This document shows positions 54,601-63,598 of a stretch of 64,000 nt of DNA, piece by piece. The stretch's first letter is position 1; every line of letters starts with the position of its first letter. Below the pieces are notes generated by a model. That model worked only from the letters and a program-made list of their open reading frames with translations. It made no database searches and was not told the origin of the DNA. The DNA lies in contig JAEUMQ010000016.1 in NCBI GenBank assembly GCA_016791425.1, forward strand, positions 367,496 to 431,495, written 5' to 3'. The translations under genes and the position numbers were made by a program. The stretch is from Hyphomonadaceae bacterium. Lineage in GTDB: Bacteria; Pseudomonadota; Alphaproteobacteria; Caulobacterales; Aquidulcibacteraceae.

Positions 54601-55086
54601 CTCGGCGCGCATCTCTGCGGCGCGCATATCGTCGGCGATCTCGAATCCCGGCGGCACGCCCGCCTCCAGCGGAAACCGCCCTAAGAGCCGCTCGCAGAAC
54701 GCATGGATCGTCTGGATCTTGAGGCCCCCCGGCGATTCCAGCGCCCGCGCAAAGAGCGCCCGCGCCCGCGCCAGCATCTCCGGCTCGAACGCCCGCGCCT
54801 CTCCGATCAGCGCCTGCAGATCCTCCGTGAGCTGATCGTCCCCCGCCACGCACCACGCGCCGAGCCGCTCATAAAGCCGCCGCTGCATCTCCGCCGCCGC
54901 AGCCTTCGTATAGGTGATGCACACGAACGAAGACGGCGCCGAGCCCGCCAGCAGCAGCCGCGCGATCCGGTCCACCAGCACCTTCGTCTTCCCCGAACCC
55001 GCATTCGCCGTGACGAACACCGAGAAATCCGGATCGGCCGCCGCCCGCTGGCTCGCGACGGCCCGCCCATAGGCATCGCTCACCAT
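51673..55086 (-). CDS. addA: Double-strand break repair helicase-nuclease AddA
   Basis: 1137 residues. UvrD-type helicase: FVTANAGSGKTKVLVDRIAR (Walker A), LIDEGQDTSPKQWELL (Walker B), RTVFAVGDHKQSIYSFQGAD, RVMTVHGAKGLEAPVVFLPD and LYVAMTRARDRLIVCG. C-terminal RecB-like nuclease: GIVDRLVVRPDGVEILDFKS (Asp/Lys of the DxK motif). Works with AddB to resect DNA ends in a RecBCD-like role. Start ATG 55086 overlaps the end of addB. Confidence 0.96.
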   Translation of the reverse strand: MVSDAYGRAVASQRAAADPDFSVFVTANAGSGKTKVLVDRIARLLLAGSAPSSFVCITYTKAAAAEMQRRLYERLGAWCVAGDDQLTEDLQALIGEARAFEPEMLARARALFARALESPGGLKIQTIHAFCERLLGRFPLEAGVPPGFEIADDMRAAEMRAEAMRHAVDGAEERAAFGVMAARLHEDRLQKALARILEDRVEMRAFVEARQGSEAARRFIADRHGARESAEMLIAACVRAIDWGAVRRAIVVLGESSPNDVKLAEKLEAALGLKDGPRALEALCEAFVKENGEAKAPTNKVCKAEPWIGELFADAGARVFAARDGVRRWERAQEAAAALTLGLKLDGAYAEAKARTGALDFADLIERAHALLTRSSAAAWVLHKLDGGVDHILIDEGQDTSPKQWELLAPLQEEFFAGAGARTLIRTVFAVGDHKQSIYSFQGADPEGFLAQAQRLSIKASAAEMGFAAHNLEMSFRSTPGVLAAVDKTFEGKPLGGDAAGMHDVLVHTAKRAEEQGRVEWWPLAPRAAKREARPWDAPLDMEGEETAPVKLAKEIAARTKAWIEEGQGVWDKDAQGRSGLRAMHAGDVLVLVRSRGPLFRQVLKAFKRAGLPVAGADRMILKDELAVEDCLTLLRVAADPGDDLSLACLIKGPWIGLTDDNEDILPLAQGREKQSLLERLMARTDGKYAQARDFVRQLTEDHRGDGPHALVSWALESLDGEGRSGWERLFARLGEEARDPVEELLARALDAHRRGAATLRGFLAQIDAEEVEVKREMEEAGNAVRVMTVHGAKGLEAPVVFLPDTTGPAVGRIDDCVFMTDEGPVVSVTKRDDDVVSAAARAEAVRRTEQEHLRLLYVAMTRARDRLIVCGYDDGRYKTGAAPDAWHPLVGEALRALGSEIETPWGKGSAFGEALRAETRAPRGDASVAIPAWARTALAPKARADGVAPSKLKDPSPAFSPLRKDAARYRRGLFIHGLMQRLPALPQADRAGAAEAWLTRQGAAGDEIAPLVKETLGIVNDPAFAALFGRDSRPEAPIVGMVRGRRVRGIVDRLVVRPDGVEILDFKSDRPAPIDPADAPDAYVLQMALYREVLAQIFPKRTISCALLWTERPALTRLPPARLKAALDEFFAGDVA

Positions 55087-58052
55087 TCGAGCACGTCCTC
55101 CGCGTCCACCCATTCCTTGCGCCGCGCGAGGAGGTCGTAATCCTCATAGGGCTTGATGAACTGCACCCGCGGCTTGCACAGGAACGGCTGCCGTTCCTCC
55201 AGATAGGCGCCGAGCAGAACACAGAGATTCTCCAGCGCCTCCTCCGCCGCATCCGCCGCGCTTCCCTCGAGCCCTACCGTGCGCGGCTCGAACGCCGTCC
55301 GCGCGAACTTCCAATAGATCAGCGCCTCCGCGCGCGCCTGCGGAACATCCCTGAAGCCCTGCCGCGCCAGCATCGCCGCCTCCAGCAGCAATTGCGGCGC
55401 AAGGCCCGACTGCACCTGATTGTCCGAGGGCGGATCGCCCGTCTTGTAGTCGGTCACCACCGCGCGCCCGTTCGGCAGGATCTCGATCCGGTCGGCGCGC
55501 GCGCGCAGCTCTACATCGACGCGCGGCAGCGTGATCCGCCCCTCCTTCTCCAGAAAGACCCGCGCCTCCATCGCGCGCCGTTCGCCGAGCCACGTCACGA
55601 AAGTCTCCGCCGCGCCGGCAAGCCGCGCGCGGTCCGCCAGCGCCTGCTCGCGGGAGAACCCCTCGCGCAGCAATTCCTCGTCGATGAAATCCGCCAGCAT
55701 CGCCGCGTCCGGCGCCGCAAGCGCCTCCAGCCGCTCGATCGCCTTGTGCACGGCCGTTCCGCGCTTGCGCGCATCCGCCTTCGCGCCGATCGGATCGAGC
55801 ACGCGCAAGCCCAGCACCCGCCGCGCATAGATCGCATAGGGATCGCGGATCAGCGTCTCCACGTCCGTGACCGAAAGCTGCTTCAGCCGCGCGCCCGCGG
55901 GCAGCGCCGGCCGCGGCGCCTTCAGCGGCGGCGGCTTCGTCCGCGGCGCATCGAGCGCCTTCGCCCAGCCCCGCGCATCGCGCGCCGGCGCCGGCTCGAT
56001 CAGATGCGCGCCCGCCGCGCCGCGCAGCAGCGTCTTCAGCCGCCACACCCAGCGCGACGCCACCGTCGGCGCGCCCTCCCGCTTCAGCGAGCGCGTCAGC
56101 ACCGCCTCGCGCGCGTTCGCAAGCTGCGCGAAATCATGCGCCGCAAGCCCCAGCCGCGCGTCCGGCGACGGCAGGCCGAGCGCCTCCCGCATCGGCCGCG
56201 ACAAGAACGGATCCTCCCGCGGCGGCGCCGGCCAAATCCCGTCGTTCAGGCTGCCGAGGATGACGAGGTCGCGCCGCTGCAGCCGCGCTTCGAGCGGCCC
56301 CAGGATCGCCACGCGCGGATCGCCGTCGCGCTCGGGCGGCGTCTCTTCGCGCGAAAGCGCCTGGCGGAACGCCCGCGCCGCCTCGCGCGCGGAAAGCGCC
56401 CCGAGCTCCGCGCCGTGATCGATCAGCTCACGGATGAACCGCGCGCACGCCGCACCGTCTCCGCCTGCCCACACGCGCCGCCCCGCTGCATTCTCCGCCG
56501 CCGCCGCGATCCCCTCCGCGAACGCCGACAGCGTAACGCCCTCGCCGGCGAACCGCAGCGGCGCCAGCGCCTGCGCTGTCTCGTCGATCAGCGCATGGCA
56601 TCTGGACAGCGCCTTCGCGCGCAGATCCTGCAGCGACCCATGCCGGCGCGGCCCACGCAGGCCCGCGCGCTGCTCTTCGTTCTCCTGGCCGCCCCGCTCC
56701 AGCGCGCGGATGGCCTGCGCATCGGCAATCCTCGCCAGCGGATGCGCCAGCAATCCCGCCAGCGCCACCGGGTCGCCGTCGTCCAGCGCGAGCTCGCAGA
56801 GCAGCATCATGAGCACGCCAGGCGGGCTCGCCTCCAGCCGCCCGCCCAAGCTCATCAGTGGACGGATATTCCAGCGCGCCAGCTTCGCCGCCACGCGCCG
56901 CGCCAGATTGGCGTCCGGCGTCGCCAGCGCCGCGGTCCGCCCTTCTTTCTCCAGCGCCTCGCGGAGCAGCAATGCGATGAGACTCGCCTCCTCCTCCTCG
57001 GTGTCCGCTTCATAGAGCGACAATCCCGCCGCGCCGTCCGCCGCCAGCATCGCCCCGCCCGCCGCCTTGAGCCTCGTCAGCCAGTCGGCGGTCGCGTCCG
57101 CCGGCGCCAGCGCTTCGCGGATAAGCACCCGCCGCGCGCGCGCCTGCGCCCGCTCCGATCCCGCATCGAGCAGAGCCGCGTCCGCGCGCGCGACCCTGAG
57201 CGTCGCCAGCGTCTGCTTCAGCGCATATTGCGGATGCTGCGGATCGATCTTCTCCCAGGCGCTGTCGTCGAGATCGACATCGAGCCCTGGCAGCAGCACC
57301 GCCCCGCGCGGCAGCGACGCCACCACCTTCATCAGCACGCGCGTCGCCGCGACAGATCCCGTCGAGCCCGCGATCACCACGGGCGTCTGCGGCGGTTCGC
57401 GCTCCCATTCCGCCGCCAGCGCCAAAATGAGCCGCGAGCGCCGGTCCGCAGCATCGATCAGTCCGTCCGCCGCCAGCCTTTGCGGCCAGTACGTCGCCAC
57501 GATCTGCAGGAATTGCGCGCTGCGCTGCCAATGCTCCGCGAACGCGCGCTCCTCCACCAGCGTCCCGAGCTTCGACCAATCCACTGCATCGACCGACGCG
57601 GCCTGGTCGAGCAGAGCGCAAAGCTCGTCCGCGAACGCCAGCGCCCGCACCGGATCGGACGCCCCGCCCTCCGCCGCATCCCGCGCGCGAATGAGCGAGG
57701 CGAGCTCCAGTTTCCGCCGCAACGGCTCGATCGCCGGCGGCGGATCGATCGCCATCGGGGCCGCGCCCCAGACGTCCGGATCGTCTTCGAGGTCCCCCAA
57801 CGGCCGGATGCTCGGCAGCAGCGCCGCGCCGCCGAGCTTGTCCGCAAACGCATCGATGAGTCCCTGCGTCGCGCGCCGGTTCGGCAGCAGCACCAGCGCG
57901 TCGGCCAGGGCGAATGGATCCCCGCGCAATTCCGCGCCCATCGCCCGCACCAGCACGTCAAGGAACGACGCGGACGAAAGCGTCGCCCGCACACGCGGCG
58001 CCGGCCCGCCGAACAGCGACGTGTCAAACAGTCCGCGTGCGGACGAGCTCAC
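55080..58052 (-). CDS. addB: Double-strand break repair protein AddB
   Basis: 990 residues from a GTG at 58052 that overlaps the stop of murU (GTGA). Longer frames run into murU. Helicase-like N-terminus with a degraded motif (LVLLPNRRATQGLIDAF), VVIAGSTGSVAATRVLM, LVILGSLNDGIWPA, and a C-terminal PD-(D/E)XK nuclease ARADRIEILPNGRAVVTDYK-TGDPP. Partner of AddA in end resection. Confidence 0.93.
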   Translation of the reverse strand: MSSSARGLFDTSLFGGPAPRVRATLSSASFLDVLVRAMGAELRGDPFALADALVLLPNRRATQGLIDAFADKLGGAALLPSIRPLGDLEDDPDVWGAAPMAIDPPPAIEPLRRKLELASLIRARDAAEGGASDPVRALAFADELCALLDQAASVDAVDWSKLGTLVEERAFAEHWQRSAQFLQIVATYWPQRLAADGLIDAADRRSRLILALAAEWEREPPQTPVVIAGSTGSVAATRVLMKVVASLPRGAVLLPGLDVDLDDSAWEKIDPQHPQYALKQTLATLRVARADAALLDAGSERAQARARRVLIREALAPADATADWLTRLKAAGGAMLAADGAAGLSLYEADTEEEEASLIALLLREALEKEGRTAALATPDANLARRVAAKLARWNIRPLMSLGGRLEASPPGVLMMLLCELALDDGDPVALAGLLAHPLARIADAQAIRALERGGQENEEQRAGLRGPRRHGSLQDLRAKALSRCHALIDETAQALAPLRFAGEGVTLSAFAEGIAAAAENAAGRRVWAGGDGAACARFIRELIDHGAELGALSAREAARAFRQALSREETPPERDGDPRVAILGPLEARLQRRDLVILGSLNDGIWPAPPREDPFLSRPMREALGLPSPDARLGLAAHDFAQLANAREAVLTRSLKREGAPTVASRWVWRLKTLLRGAAGAHLIEPAPARDARGWAKALDAPRTKPPPLKAPRPALPAGARLKQLSVTDVETLIRDPYAIYARRVLGLRVLDPIGAKADARKRGTAVHKAIERLEALAAPDAAMLADFIDEELLREGFSREQALADRARLAGAAETFVTWLGERRAMEARVFLEKEGRITLPRVDVELRARADRIEILPNGRAVVTDYKTGDPPSDNQVQSGLAPQLLLEAAMLARQGFRDVPQARAEALIYWKFARTAFEPRTVGLEGSAADAAEEALENLCVLLGAYLEERQPFLCKPRVQFIKPYEDYDLLARRKEWVDAEDVLEW

Positions 58053-58792
58053 GAACGCCCGCCCAAGATGCGCGCCTCGGCCGCAGCCCGCGCACCAGGA
58101 TCGCCCACATGCATCCAGAACCCGCCGAGCGGCGCGCCATGGAGCCGCCCCTTGTCCTTCAGCCGCCGCCACACCCGCCGGAACGAGAAGGGCTCCAGCG
58201 GCTCCCCATCGACGATCGAAGGATTGATCACCTGCACGCCCATATAGGCCCAGTCCGATTTCGGGTCCTCATCTCGGAAATCCACCGTTCCGTCCGTACG
58301 CAGATGAAAATCTCCAGGCGTGTCATAGCCAAGGCACTGATCCATCCGCGCCAGCATCAGCCGCGCATCCATTCGGCCAGGATCGAAGCCCGCGATCAGC
58401 CGCGCGATCGCCGAGCCGCCATGGACGTCGCTTGGCGGCTCCTCCCAGACCGAATCGATGTTCGCCACCACGATCGGCGCATCCCCGAGCAGCGGCCGCG
58501 CTTGCCGCACGCCCCCGCCCGTCTCCATCAAGAGCGCCCGCTCGTCCGAGATCACGATCTCGATGTCGCGCCGCGCCCGCACATGCGCTTCGAGCATGTC
58601 TGCAAAATGATGCACGTTCACCACCGCGCGCGTCACGCCCGCCCCAATCATCCGGTCGAGCACATGATCGATGAGCGCGCGTCCGCCCACCTCGACCAGC
58701 GCCTTCGGCCGCTCGTTCGTCAGCGGCCGCATGCGGGTTCCCATGCCCGCGGCCAAAATCATCGCGGTGCTTATCTTTGCCGTCGTGGTCAC
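58049..58792 (-). CDS. murU: N-acetylmuramate-1-phosphate uridylyltransferase (MurU-like)
   Basis: 247 residues, nucleotidyltransferase fold: AMILAAGMGTRMRPLTNERP with KALVEVGG, VNVHHFADML, ETGGGVRQA, and NIDSVW. With the kinase AmgK encoded next, it makes UDP-MurNAc from recycled MurNAc, bypassing MurA (fosfomycin target), as known in Pseudomonas putida and Caulobacter. Overlaps both amgK and addB starts. Confidence 0.87.
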   Translation of the reverse strand: MTTTAKISTAMILAAGMGTRMRPLTNERPKALVEVGGRALIDHVLDRMIGAGVTRAVVNVHHFADMLEAHVRARRDIEIVISDERALLMETGGGVRQARPLLGDAPIVVANIDSVWEEPPSDVHGGSAIARLIAGFDPGRMDARLMLARMDQCLGYDTPGDFHLRTDGTVDFRDEDPKSDWAYMGVQVINPSIVDGEPLEPFSFRRVWRRLKDKGRLHGAPLGGFWMHVGDPGARAAAEARILGGRS

Positions 58793-59880
58793 GCCGCCCT
58801 CACATAGCGTCCAGCCACTTCATCCACGAAGTCCGCCATCTCCCCGACGCTCGGATGCTGCAGCGCGCGCGACAGATGCGCCCATTCGCGCGGCAGGAAC
58901 GCAAGGTATTTCGGCTTGCCGTCGCGATAGACCAGCCGATGGAAGATCCCGACGATCCGCAGCGCATTGATCACGCCCAGCACCGCAAGCTCGCGCCGGA
59001 ATGCGGCGTCCGTCGCGCCCGTCGCTTCCAGATACGCCCTGATCGCCGCTTCGGACGCCTCGTGCGAAACATCGCGCCGCGCATCGTGCAGCAGCATCGC
59101 GAAATCCCACGCCCGCCAGCCGCGCACCGCATCCTGGAAGTCGAGCAGCCCCACGCGCCGCAAGCCAGCCCGCTGCGGCATCCAGAGCAAATTCTCCGCG
59201 TGATAATCCCGGATCGTGAACGCGCGCGGGAAGCTCGCCGTCTCCGCGATCAGCGCATCGCGCGCCCGCTCCCACCGCGCCCGATACGCATCGGGAATGT
59301 GGATGCCCTCCGCGCGCGGCGCCCATTCATAGAAGAGGTCCATGTTCGCTTCGAGCGCCAGCCCGTCATATTCGAGGATCGGCCATTCCCCGCCCGGCCA
59401 CGCCAGCCGCTCCGGAATTGGCGCGGCGTGCACGCGCGCCAGCACCTCCGCCGCCGCCGCATAGAGCGCGACCTCGTCCGCGCCCGTCTCGATCACCCGC
59501 GCATAGAGATCCTCCCCGAGATCCTCCAGCACCGCATAGCCCGCCGCCACATCGACGCCGTGGATCTGCGGCGCCGATAATCCCCATGCGGACAATTGCT
59601 GCGCCACCGCCGCGAACGCCTCCACCCGCGAGGCCGCGAGCCGCGAGATCGCGTTCCAGCCCATCTCCAGCCGCTGCCCGCGCGACGCGCCGGGCGGACA
59701 TGGGCCTCCTTCGCTGCGCGGCGGCGCGTCCATCAGGATGGCTGTGCGCTTCGGCAGCACGAGCCTTTCATAGCGCCGCGTCGAGGCGTCCATCGGCAGC
59801 GCGATGCGCTCCGCGCGCTCGAACCCCGTCTCCACCAGGAGCCGCTTCAGCGCCGCTTCGCGTTCCGTCTCAGAATCCAT
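58789..59880 (-). CDS. amgK: Cell-wall sugar kinase AmgK-like (aminoglycoside phosphotransferase family)
   Basis: 363 residues. APH-type kinase: catalytic HxE..N loop RDYHAENLLWMPQR (an YHAEN variant of HGDxxxxN) and DFQDAVRGW (metal-binding DFQD). Phosphorylates MurNAc/GlcNAc at C1. Next to murU, in the recycling order amgK-murU. Overlaps tsaE by 11 bp. Confidence 0.85.
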   Translation of the reverse strand: MDSETEREAALKRLLVETGFERAERIALPMDASTRRYERLVLPKRTAILMDAPPRSEGGPCPPGASRGQRLEMGWNAISRLAASRVEAFAAVAQQLSAWGLSAPQIHGVDVAAGYAVLEDLGEDLYARVIETGADEVALYAAAAEVLARVHAAPIPERLAWPGGEWPILEYDGLALEANMDLFYEWAPRAEGIHIPDAYRARWERARDALIAETASFPRAFTIRDYHAENLLWMPQRAGLRRVGLLDFQDAVRGWRAWDFAMLLHDARRDVSHEASEAAIRAYLEATGATDAAFRRELAVLGVINALRIVGIFHRLVYRDGKPKYLAFLPREWAHLSRALQHPSVGEMADFVDEVAGRYVRAA

Positions 59881-60367
59881 CCATGCGCTCCCGCTGCCGC
59901 CCGAAGCCCAGCACGCGCGCGCGCCGCCCCGCCGCCTCGCCCGCGCCGTCGAAGGACAAATGCACTTCCAGCCGGTCCTCCGGCCCCGCGCCGAGAATCT
60001 CCGGCCACTCGATCAGCCGCACCATGTCGTCGAACACGTCGTAGAGCCCCAATTCCTCGGCTTCCTCCGGCGACCGCAGTCGAAAGAGATCAAGGTGCTG
60101 CAGCACGCCGCGCGGCCCCTCATAGGTCTGCGCCAGCGTGTAGGTCGGACTGGGCGCCTCCGCCTCTCGCGCGTCGCCCTGGCCCATCCAGGCCGCGATC
60201 GCCGCGCGCGCCAGACTCGTCTTGCCCGCCCCCATTGGCCCGATCAGGAACACCGTGTCGCCGGCCCTGAGCGCCGCCCCGAGCCGCGTCCCGAGCGCCT
60301 CCGTCGCCGCCGGGTTGGCCAGCGCCAGCTCCAGCGGGGGAGAATCAGGCTGCGGCGCCCCGATCAT
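59870..60367 (-). CDS. tsaE: tRNA threonylcarbamoyladenosine synthesis ATPase TsaE
   Basis: 165 residues. Walker A FLIGPMGAGKTSLARA at 40-55, SPTYTLAQTYEG, LDLFRLRSPEEAEELGL, and IEWPEIL. Helps TsaB/TsaD in t6A modification. First gene of the tsaE-amgK-murU-addB-addA run, divergent from the ferredoxin reductase. Confidence 0.95.
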   Translation of the reverse strand: MIGAPQPDSPPLELALANPAATEALGTRLGAALRAGDTVFLIGPMGAGKTSLARAAIAAWMGQGDAREAEAPSPTYTLAQTYEGPRGVLQHLDLFRLRSPEEAEELGLYDVFDDMVRLIEWPEILGAGPEDRLEVHLSFDGAGEAAGRRARVLGFGRQRERMDGF

Positions 60368-60473
60368 GGCGGATGCTGGCTTACGGGGGGCGCGGCTTCA
60401 AGGCCGCTTTGCCCCCGCTTGCCTTGCGCCGCCGGCCGCCGCAAATCAGAGCTGCGCCGGGAGAGGGCCAGAA

Positions 60474-61712
60474 GTGTCGGATATTGCACGCATCGTGATC
60501 CTGGGCGCCGGCCAGGCAGGGGGCGAGGCCGCCCAGCGCCTGCGCACCGGCGGCTTCAAGGGCGAGCTCACCCTGATCGGCGAGGAGCCTTACCCGCCCT
60601 ATCAGCGCCCGCCGCTCTCCAAGAAATACCTCTCCGGCGAGATGGACCTCGAGCACCTGCTGCTCCGCCCGCCCGCCCTCTACGAAGAGGAGAACATCGC
60701 CGTCCTGAAGGGCGTCCGCGCCGTCTGGGTCGATCGCACCACCCGCCGCGTCCGCCTCGAAGGCGGCCGCGAGCTCCCCTACGACGCGCTCATCCTCGCC
60801 ACCGGCGCCCGCGCCCGAAAGCTCCCCGTCGCCGGCGCCGATCTCGGCGGCGTGTTCGTCCTGCGCACGATCGCCGACGTCGACGCCATCCAGAAGCAAT
60901 TCCAGCCCGGTGCGAAGCTCGCCGTCATCGGCGCCGGCTTCATCGGCTTGGAGGCCGCCGCCATCGGCCGCAAGATGGGCCTCGACGTCACCGTCATCGA
61001 GGCCGCCGCCCGCCCGCTCGCCCGCGTGGTCTCTCCCGAGACGGCCGGCTTCTATCTCGACGAGCACGCCGCTCACGGCGTCCGCTTCGCGCTCTCGGCC
61101 ATGCCCGTGATCATCAAGGGCGCCGAGCGCGTCCGCGCTGTGGGCATGAGCGACGGCGCCGAGATCGCCGCCGACATCGTCATCGCCGGCATCGGCATCA
61201 CGCCCGAAACATCCCTCGCCCAGCACGCCGGCCTGCACGTCGATGACGGCATCATTGTCGATCGCGCCGCGCGCACCTCCGACCACGCCATCTACGCCAT
61301 CGGCGATTGCGCCAAGCGCCCCGTCCACCATTACCGCGACCGCCTCTGCCGCCTGGAAAGCGTGCACAACGCCATCGAAGGCGCCAAGGTCGTCGCCGCC
61401 ACCATTCTCGGCCAGGAGCCTCCGCACGAGGAGGCGCCTTGGTTCTGGTCCGATCAATACGATCTCAAGCTGCAGATCGCCGGCCTCTTCTCCGGCTATG
61501 ACCGCATCGTCCGCCGCGGCGAGCTGAAGGACCGCGCCTTCGCGCATTTCTATTTCGCCGGCGAGCGGCTCATCGCGGTCGACGCCGTCAACAAGCCGGG
61601 CGAGTATCTCGGCGCCAAGCGCCTGATCGAGAAGGATCTCAAGGTCTCTCCCGAAACCCTCGCCGATAATTCCGTTCCGATGAAGACCATCGTCGCGAAC
61701 GCTGGCTCGTAG
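60474..61712 (+). CDS. Rubredoxin/ferredoxin reductase (FAD, NAD(P)H)
   Basis: 412 residues from a GTG at 60474 preceded by GGGAGAGG. FAD site [40 protein letters not shown] site [16 protein letters not shown], and [10 protein letters not shown] (FAD ribityl). Class of putidaredoxin/terpredoxin reductases. With the [2Fe-2S] ferredoxin 65 bp downstream it forms an electron chain for a cytochrome P450 or oxygenase. Confidence 0.92.
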   Translation: MSDIARIVILGAGQAGGEAAQRLRTGGFKGELTLIGEEPYPPYQRPPLSKKYLSGEMDLEHLLLRPPALYEEENIAVLKGVRAVWVDRTTRRVRLEGGRELPYDALILATGARARKLPVAGADLGGVFVLRTIADVDAIQKQFQPGAKLAVIGAGFIGLEAAAIGRKMGLDVTVIEAAARPLARVVSPETAGFYLDEHAAHGVRFALSAMPVIIKGAERVRAVGMSDGAEIAADIVIAGIGITPETSLAQHAGLHVDDGIIVDRAARTSDHAIYAIGDCAKRPVHHYRDRLCRLESVHNAIEGAKVVAATILGQEPPHEEAPWFWSDQYDLKLQIAGLFSGYDRIVRRGELKDRAFAHFYFAGERLIAVDAVNKPGEYLGAKRLIEKDLKVSPETLADNSVPMKTIVANAGS

Positions 61713-61714
61713 GA

Positions 61715-61760
61715 GGCCGGCTCCCGAAAAGGGTGTAGCGGTTTTCGGAAAGAGCCGGCC
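61715..61760. repeat. Large hairpin between reductase and ferredoxin genes
   Basis: GGCCGGCTC-CCGAAAA ... TTTTCGG-AAA-GAGCCGGCC: about 16 paired bases with a small bulge and an 11-base loop. The CCGAAAA/TTTTCGG core with an intervening GGGTGTAGCGG resembles intergenic palindromes common in Rhizobiales. It lies inside the likely reductase-ferredoxin transcript. Confidence 0.7.
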
Positions 61761-61776
61761 CAGCAAAAGGAACACG

Positions 61777-62097
61777 ATGCCCAAGATCACCTACATCGAG
61801 CACGACGGCAAAGAGCATGTGCTGGAAGTCGCCTCCGGCCTCTCGGTCATGGAAGGCGCCGTGAAGAACGCCGTGCCCGGCATCGACGCCGATTGCGGCG
61901 GCGCCTGCGCCTGCGCAACCTGCCATGTCTATGTCGATCCGGCCTGGAAGGAGAAAACCGGCGATCCCTCCAGCATGGAGATGTCCATGCTTGATTTCGC
62001 CGAGGGCGTTGAAGACAATTCCCGCCTCTCCTGCCAGATCAAGGTGACGCCCGAACTCGACGGCCTCATCGTCCGCATGCCGAAATCCCAGCACTGA
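61777..62097 (+). CDS. Adrenodoxin-type [2Fe-2S] ferredoxin
   Basis: 106 residues. Cluster ligands Cys40, Cys46, Cys49 and Cys86 with the x5-x2-x36 spacing of adrenodoxin/putidaredoxin (CGGACACATC ... RLSCQIK). One-electron carrier for the preceding reductase. AAAGGAAC before the ATG. Confidence 0.96.
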   Translation: MPKITYIEHDGKEHVLEVASGLSVMEGAVKNAVPGIDADCGGACACATCHVYVDPAWKEKTGDPSSMEMSMLDFAEGVEDNSRLSCQIKVTPELDGLIVRMPKSQH

Positions 62098-62139
62098 CGT
62101 TTGGGTGAGGGGGCCGCGCCGCCGCCAACAAGGTTCTCC

Positions 62140-63030
62140 ATGTCGAGCCGTAATTGGATCGCTAGGCTTTTCACGATCGCCGTGCTCGCGTGCGCAACTC
62201 CGTTCGCCGCTGCGCAGACGACCGAAGACCCGATCGACGTCCACGGCGAGCGTCCGCCGCCGCAGCGCTTCGAAACCACCGTCTCCCGCTTCGTCGAGCG
62301 CCACGGAACAATGTCGCGCATCGATCAGATCGGCCGCTGGCGCGAGCCGATCTGCCCGCGTGTCGAGAACCTCCCGCCCGCCTTCAACCGCTACATCGCC
62401 AACCGCATCAAGGCCGTCGCGCGCGCCGTCGATGCGCCTGCCAGCAACGACGAGAATTGCACGCCGAACATCCGCATCGTCTTCACGCCGGAGCCGCAGG
62501 CGCTCCTCGACCGCGTGCGCGCCGACGCCCCGCACCTGCTCGGCTACCATTTCATCCACCGCCGCCCCGCGCTCGCGACCGTCACGATGCCCGTTCAGGC
62601 CTGGTACGCCACCGCCACCAGCAACGGCCTTGAGACGATCATCGATCACCCTATGTCGCGCCCGCCGAACGGGACGCTTGGCAGCCGGCTGACGACCGGA
62701 CTCCAGACCGTTTTCCTCCACATCCTCATCGTGATGGATTCCCGCGAGATCGCCGACCGCGAAGTCGGCCCGATCGCAGATTATCTCGCCATGCTCTCGC
62801 TCTCGCAGATGCGCGACCAGGGCGGCGCCTGCGAGACGCTCGCCAGCATCATGGATCTTCTCTCCGACGACTGTCCGGGCCGCGCGCCGCCGCAGACTCT
62901 GAGCGAAGTCGATATCGCCTATCTGAGCGGCCTCTACACCATGAACGCCGAGAACATCGGCCCCCTGCAGCGCGCGCACCTCTATCGCCGCATCGCCGCC
63001 AACCTCCGCTCGCCCTCCTCTTCGCCTTGA
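62140..63030 (+). CDS. Exported protein of unknown function
   Basis: 296 residues. Start ATG 62140 (AAGG at 7-8 nt) gives a signal peptide ending near FAAAQT. Mature part: region 55-170 has CPRVENLPPAFNRYIANRIK, ENCTPNIRIVFTPEPQALLD and paired Cys near 210-225 (GGACETLAS...DDCPG). The blocks PICPRVENLP and C-x-PN resemble a group of alphaproteobacterial secreted proteins without known function. Follows the ferredoxin by 42 nt. Confidence 0.75.
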   Translation: MSSRNWIARLFTIAVLACATPFAAAQTTEDPIDVHGERPPPQRFETTVSRFVERHGTMSRIDQIGRWREPICPRVENLPPAFNRYIANRIKAVARAVDAPASNDENCTPNIRIVFTPEPQALLDRVRADAPHLLGYHFIHRRPALATVTMPVQAWYATATSNGLETIIDHPMSRPPNGTLGSRLTTGLQTVFLHILIVMDSREIADREVGPIADYLAMLSLSQMRDQGGACETLASIMDLLSDDCPGRAPPQTLSEVDIAYLSGLYTMNAENIGPLQRAHLYRRIAANLRSPSSSP

Positions 63031-63153
63031 GCAAAGACTCATTCCGGCCCTCTCCCGTTGTGGGGGCGAGCGCCGGCGTGAGGAGCCGATCACTGGTCTC
63101 GCAGTTCCCTGCACGACGCTTTAGCATCTGTATACGGACGATCTCTCCACGCT

Positions 63154-63183
63154 CCCCGGACGCCGCGCAGCGGCGATCCGGGG
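63154..63183. repeat. Hairpin repeat family B (copy 2)
   Basis: CCCCGGA-CGCCGC-GCA-GCGGCG-A-TCCGGGG is a nearly perfect 13-bp hairpin followed by CCCAAG, like the copy at 38958-38990. Confidence 0.7.
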
Positions 63184-63270
63184 CCCAAGGCGAGGGAAGG
63201 TGCGTCATCCCCGGGCTAGGCTGCGCGGCGGGCCGCAGGCTCTCGCTTCGCTCGGCCGGGACTTTGCAGA

Positions 63271-63385
63271 AGGGACGCCCCCCTGCCCTTGAGGGGCTCC
63301 GTAGCGATCAGCAATCGATCCGAGTGGATCGATTGCCGCGTAGGAGGCCGCGAGCCCAGCGAGCGGCGGGCAGGGGGTGAGCCTC
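63271..63385. repeat. Family A repeat with internal palindrome
   Basis: The ends (AGGGACGCCCCCCTGCCC, then GGGCAGGGGGTGAG) match the 9.8 kb element, but about 75 bp intervene. The insert includes CAATCGATCC-GAGT-GGATCGATTG (63312-63335), a perfect 10-bp-arm palindrome. Confidence 0.6.
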
Positions 63386-63598
63386 CGTCCTCAAGAATGA
63401 TCATCCAACCCTCCGCGCGATCGCCTCCTCCGCCTACGGATATTTCCCGCGCTGGCGGGGACGGCTCGGCGCGATCTCGACGCGCGCAACCGAGTACAGA
63501 CGTCCAAAAACCCTTGCCCCGCAAGCCATCCGTCCTCGAAAATACGAGCGCAAAAACATTCAAACCGACCGCGCCGAAAGCGCGCGTACACTGCACGC

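Larger units (their letters stand above)
63031..63598. other. 568-bp intergenic region rich in palindromic repeats
   Basis: No convincing gene. Contains the family B hairpin at 63154-63183 and a long, interrupted family A copy at 63271-63385. The remainder is GC-rich with nothing recognised except an AT-richer stretch at 63535-63565 before the last gene. Confidence 0.65.

Noticed and set aside
52960..54684. 574-codon open frame on the plus strand
   Set aside because: Antisense to addA helicase motifs. Composition is a mirror of the real gene.
55392..58247. 951-codon open frame on the plus strand
   Set aside because: It is fully antisense to addB and murU, Arg/Pro/His-rich, with no domain. 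It is a GC-driven artefact.
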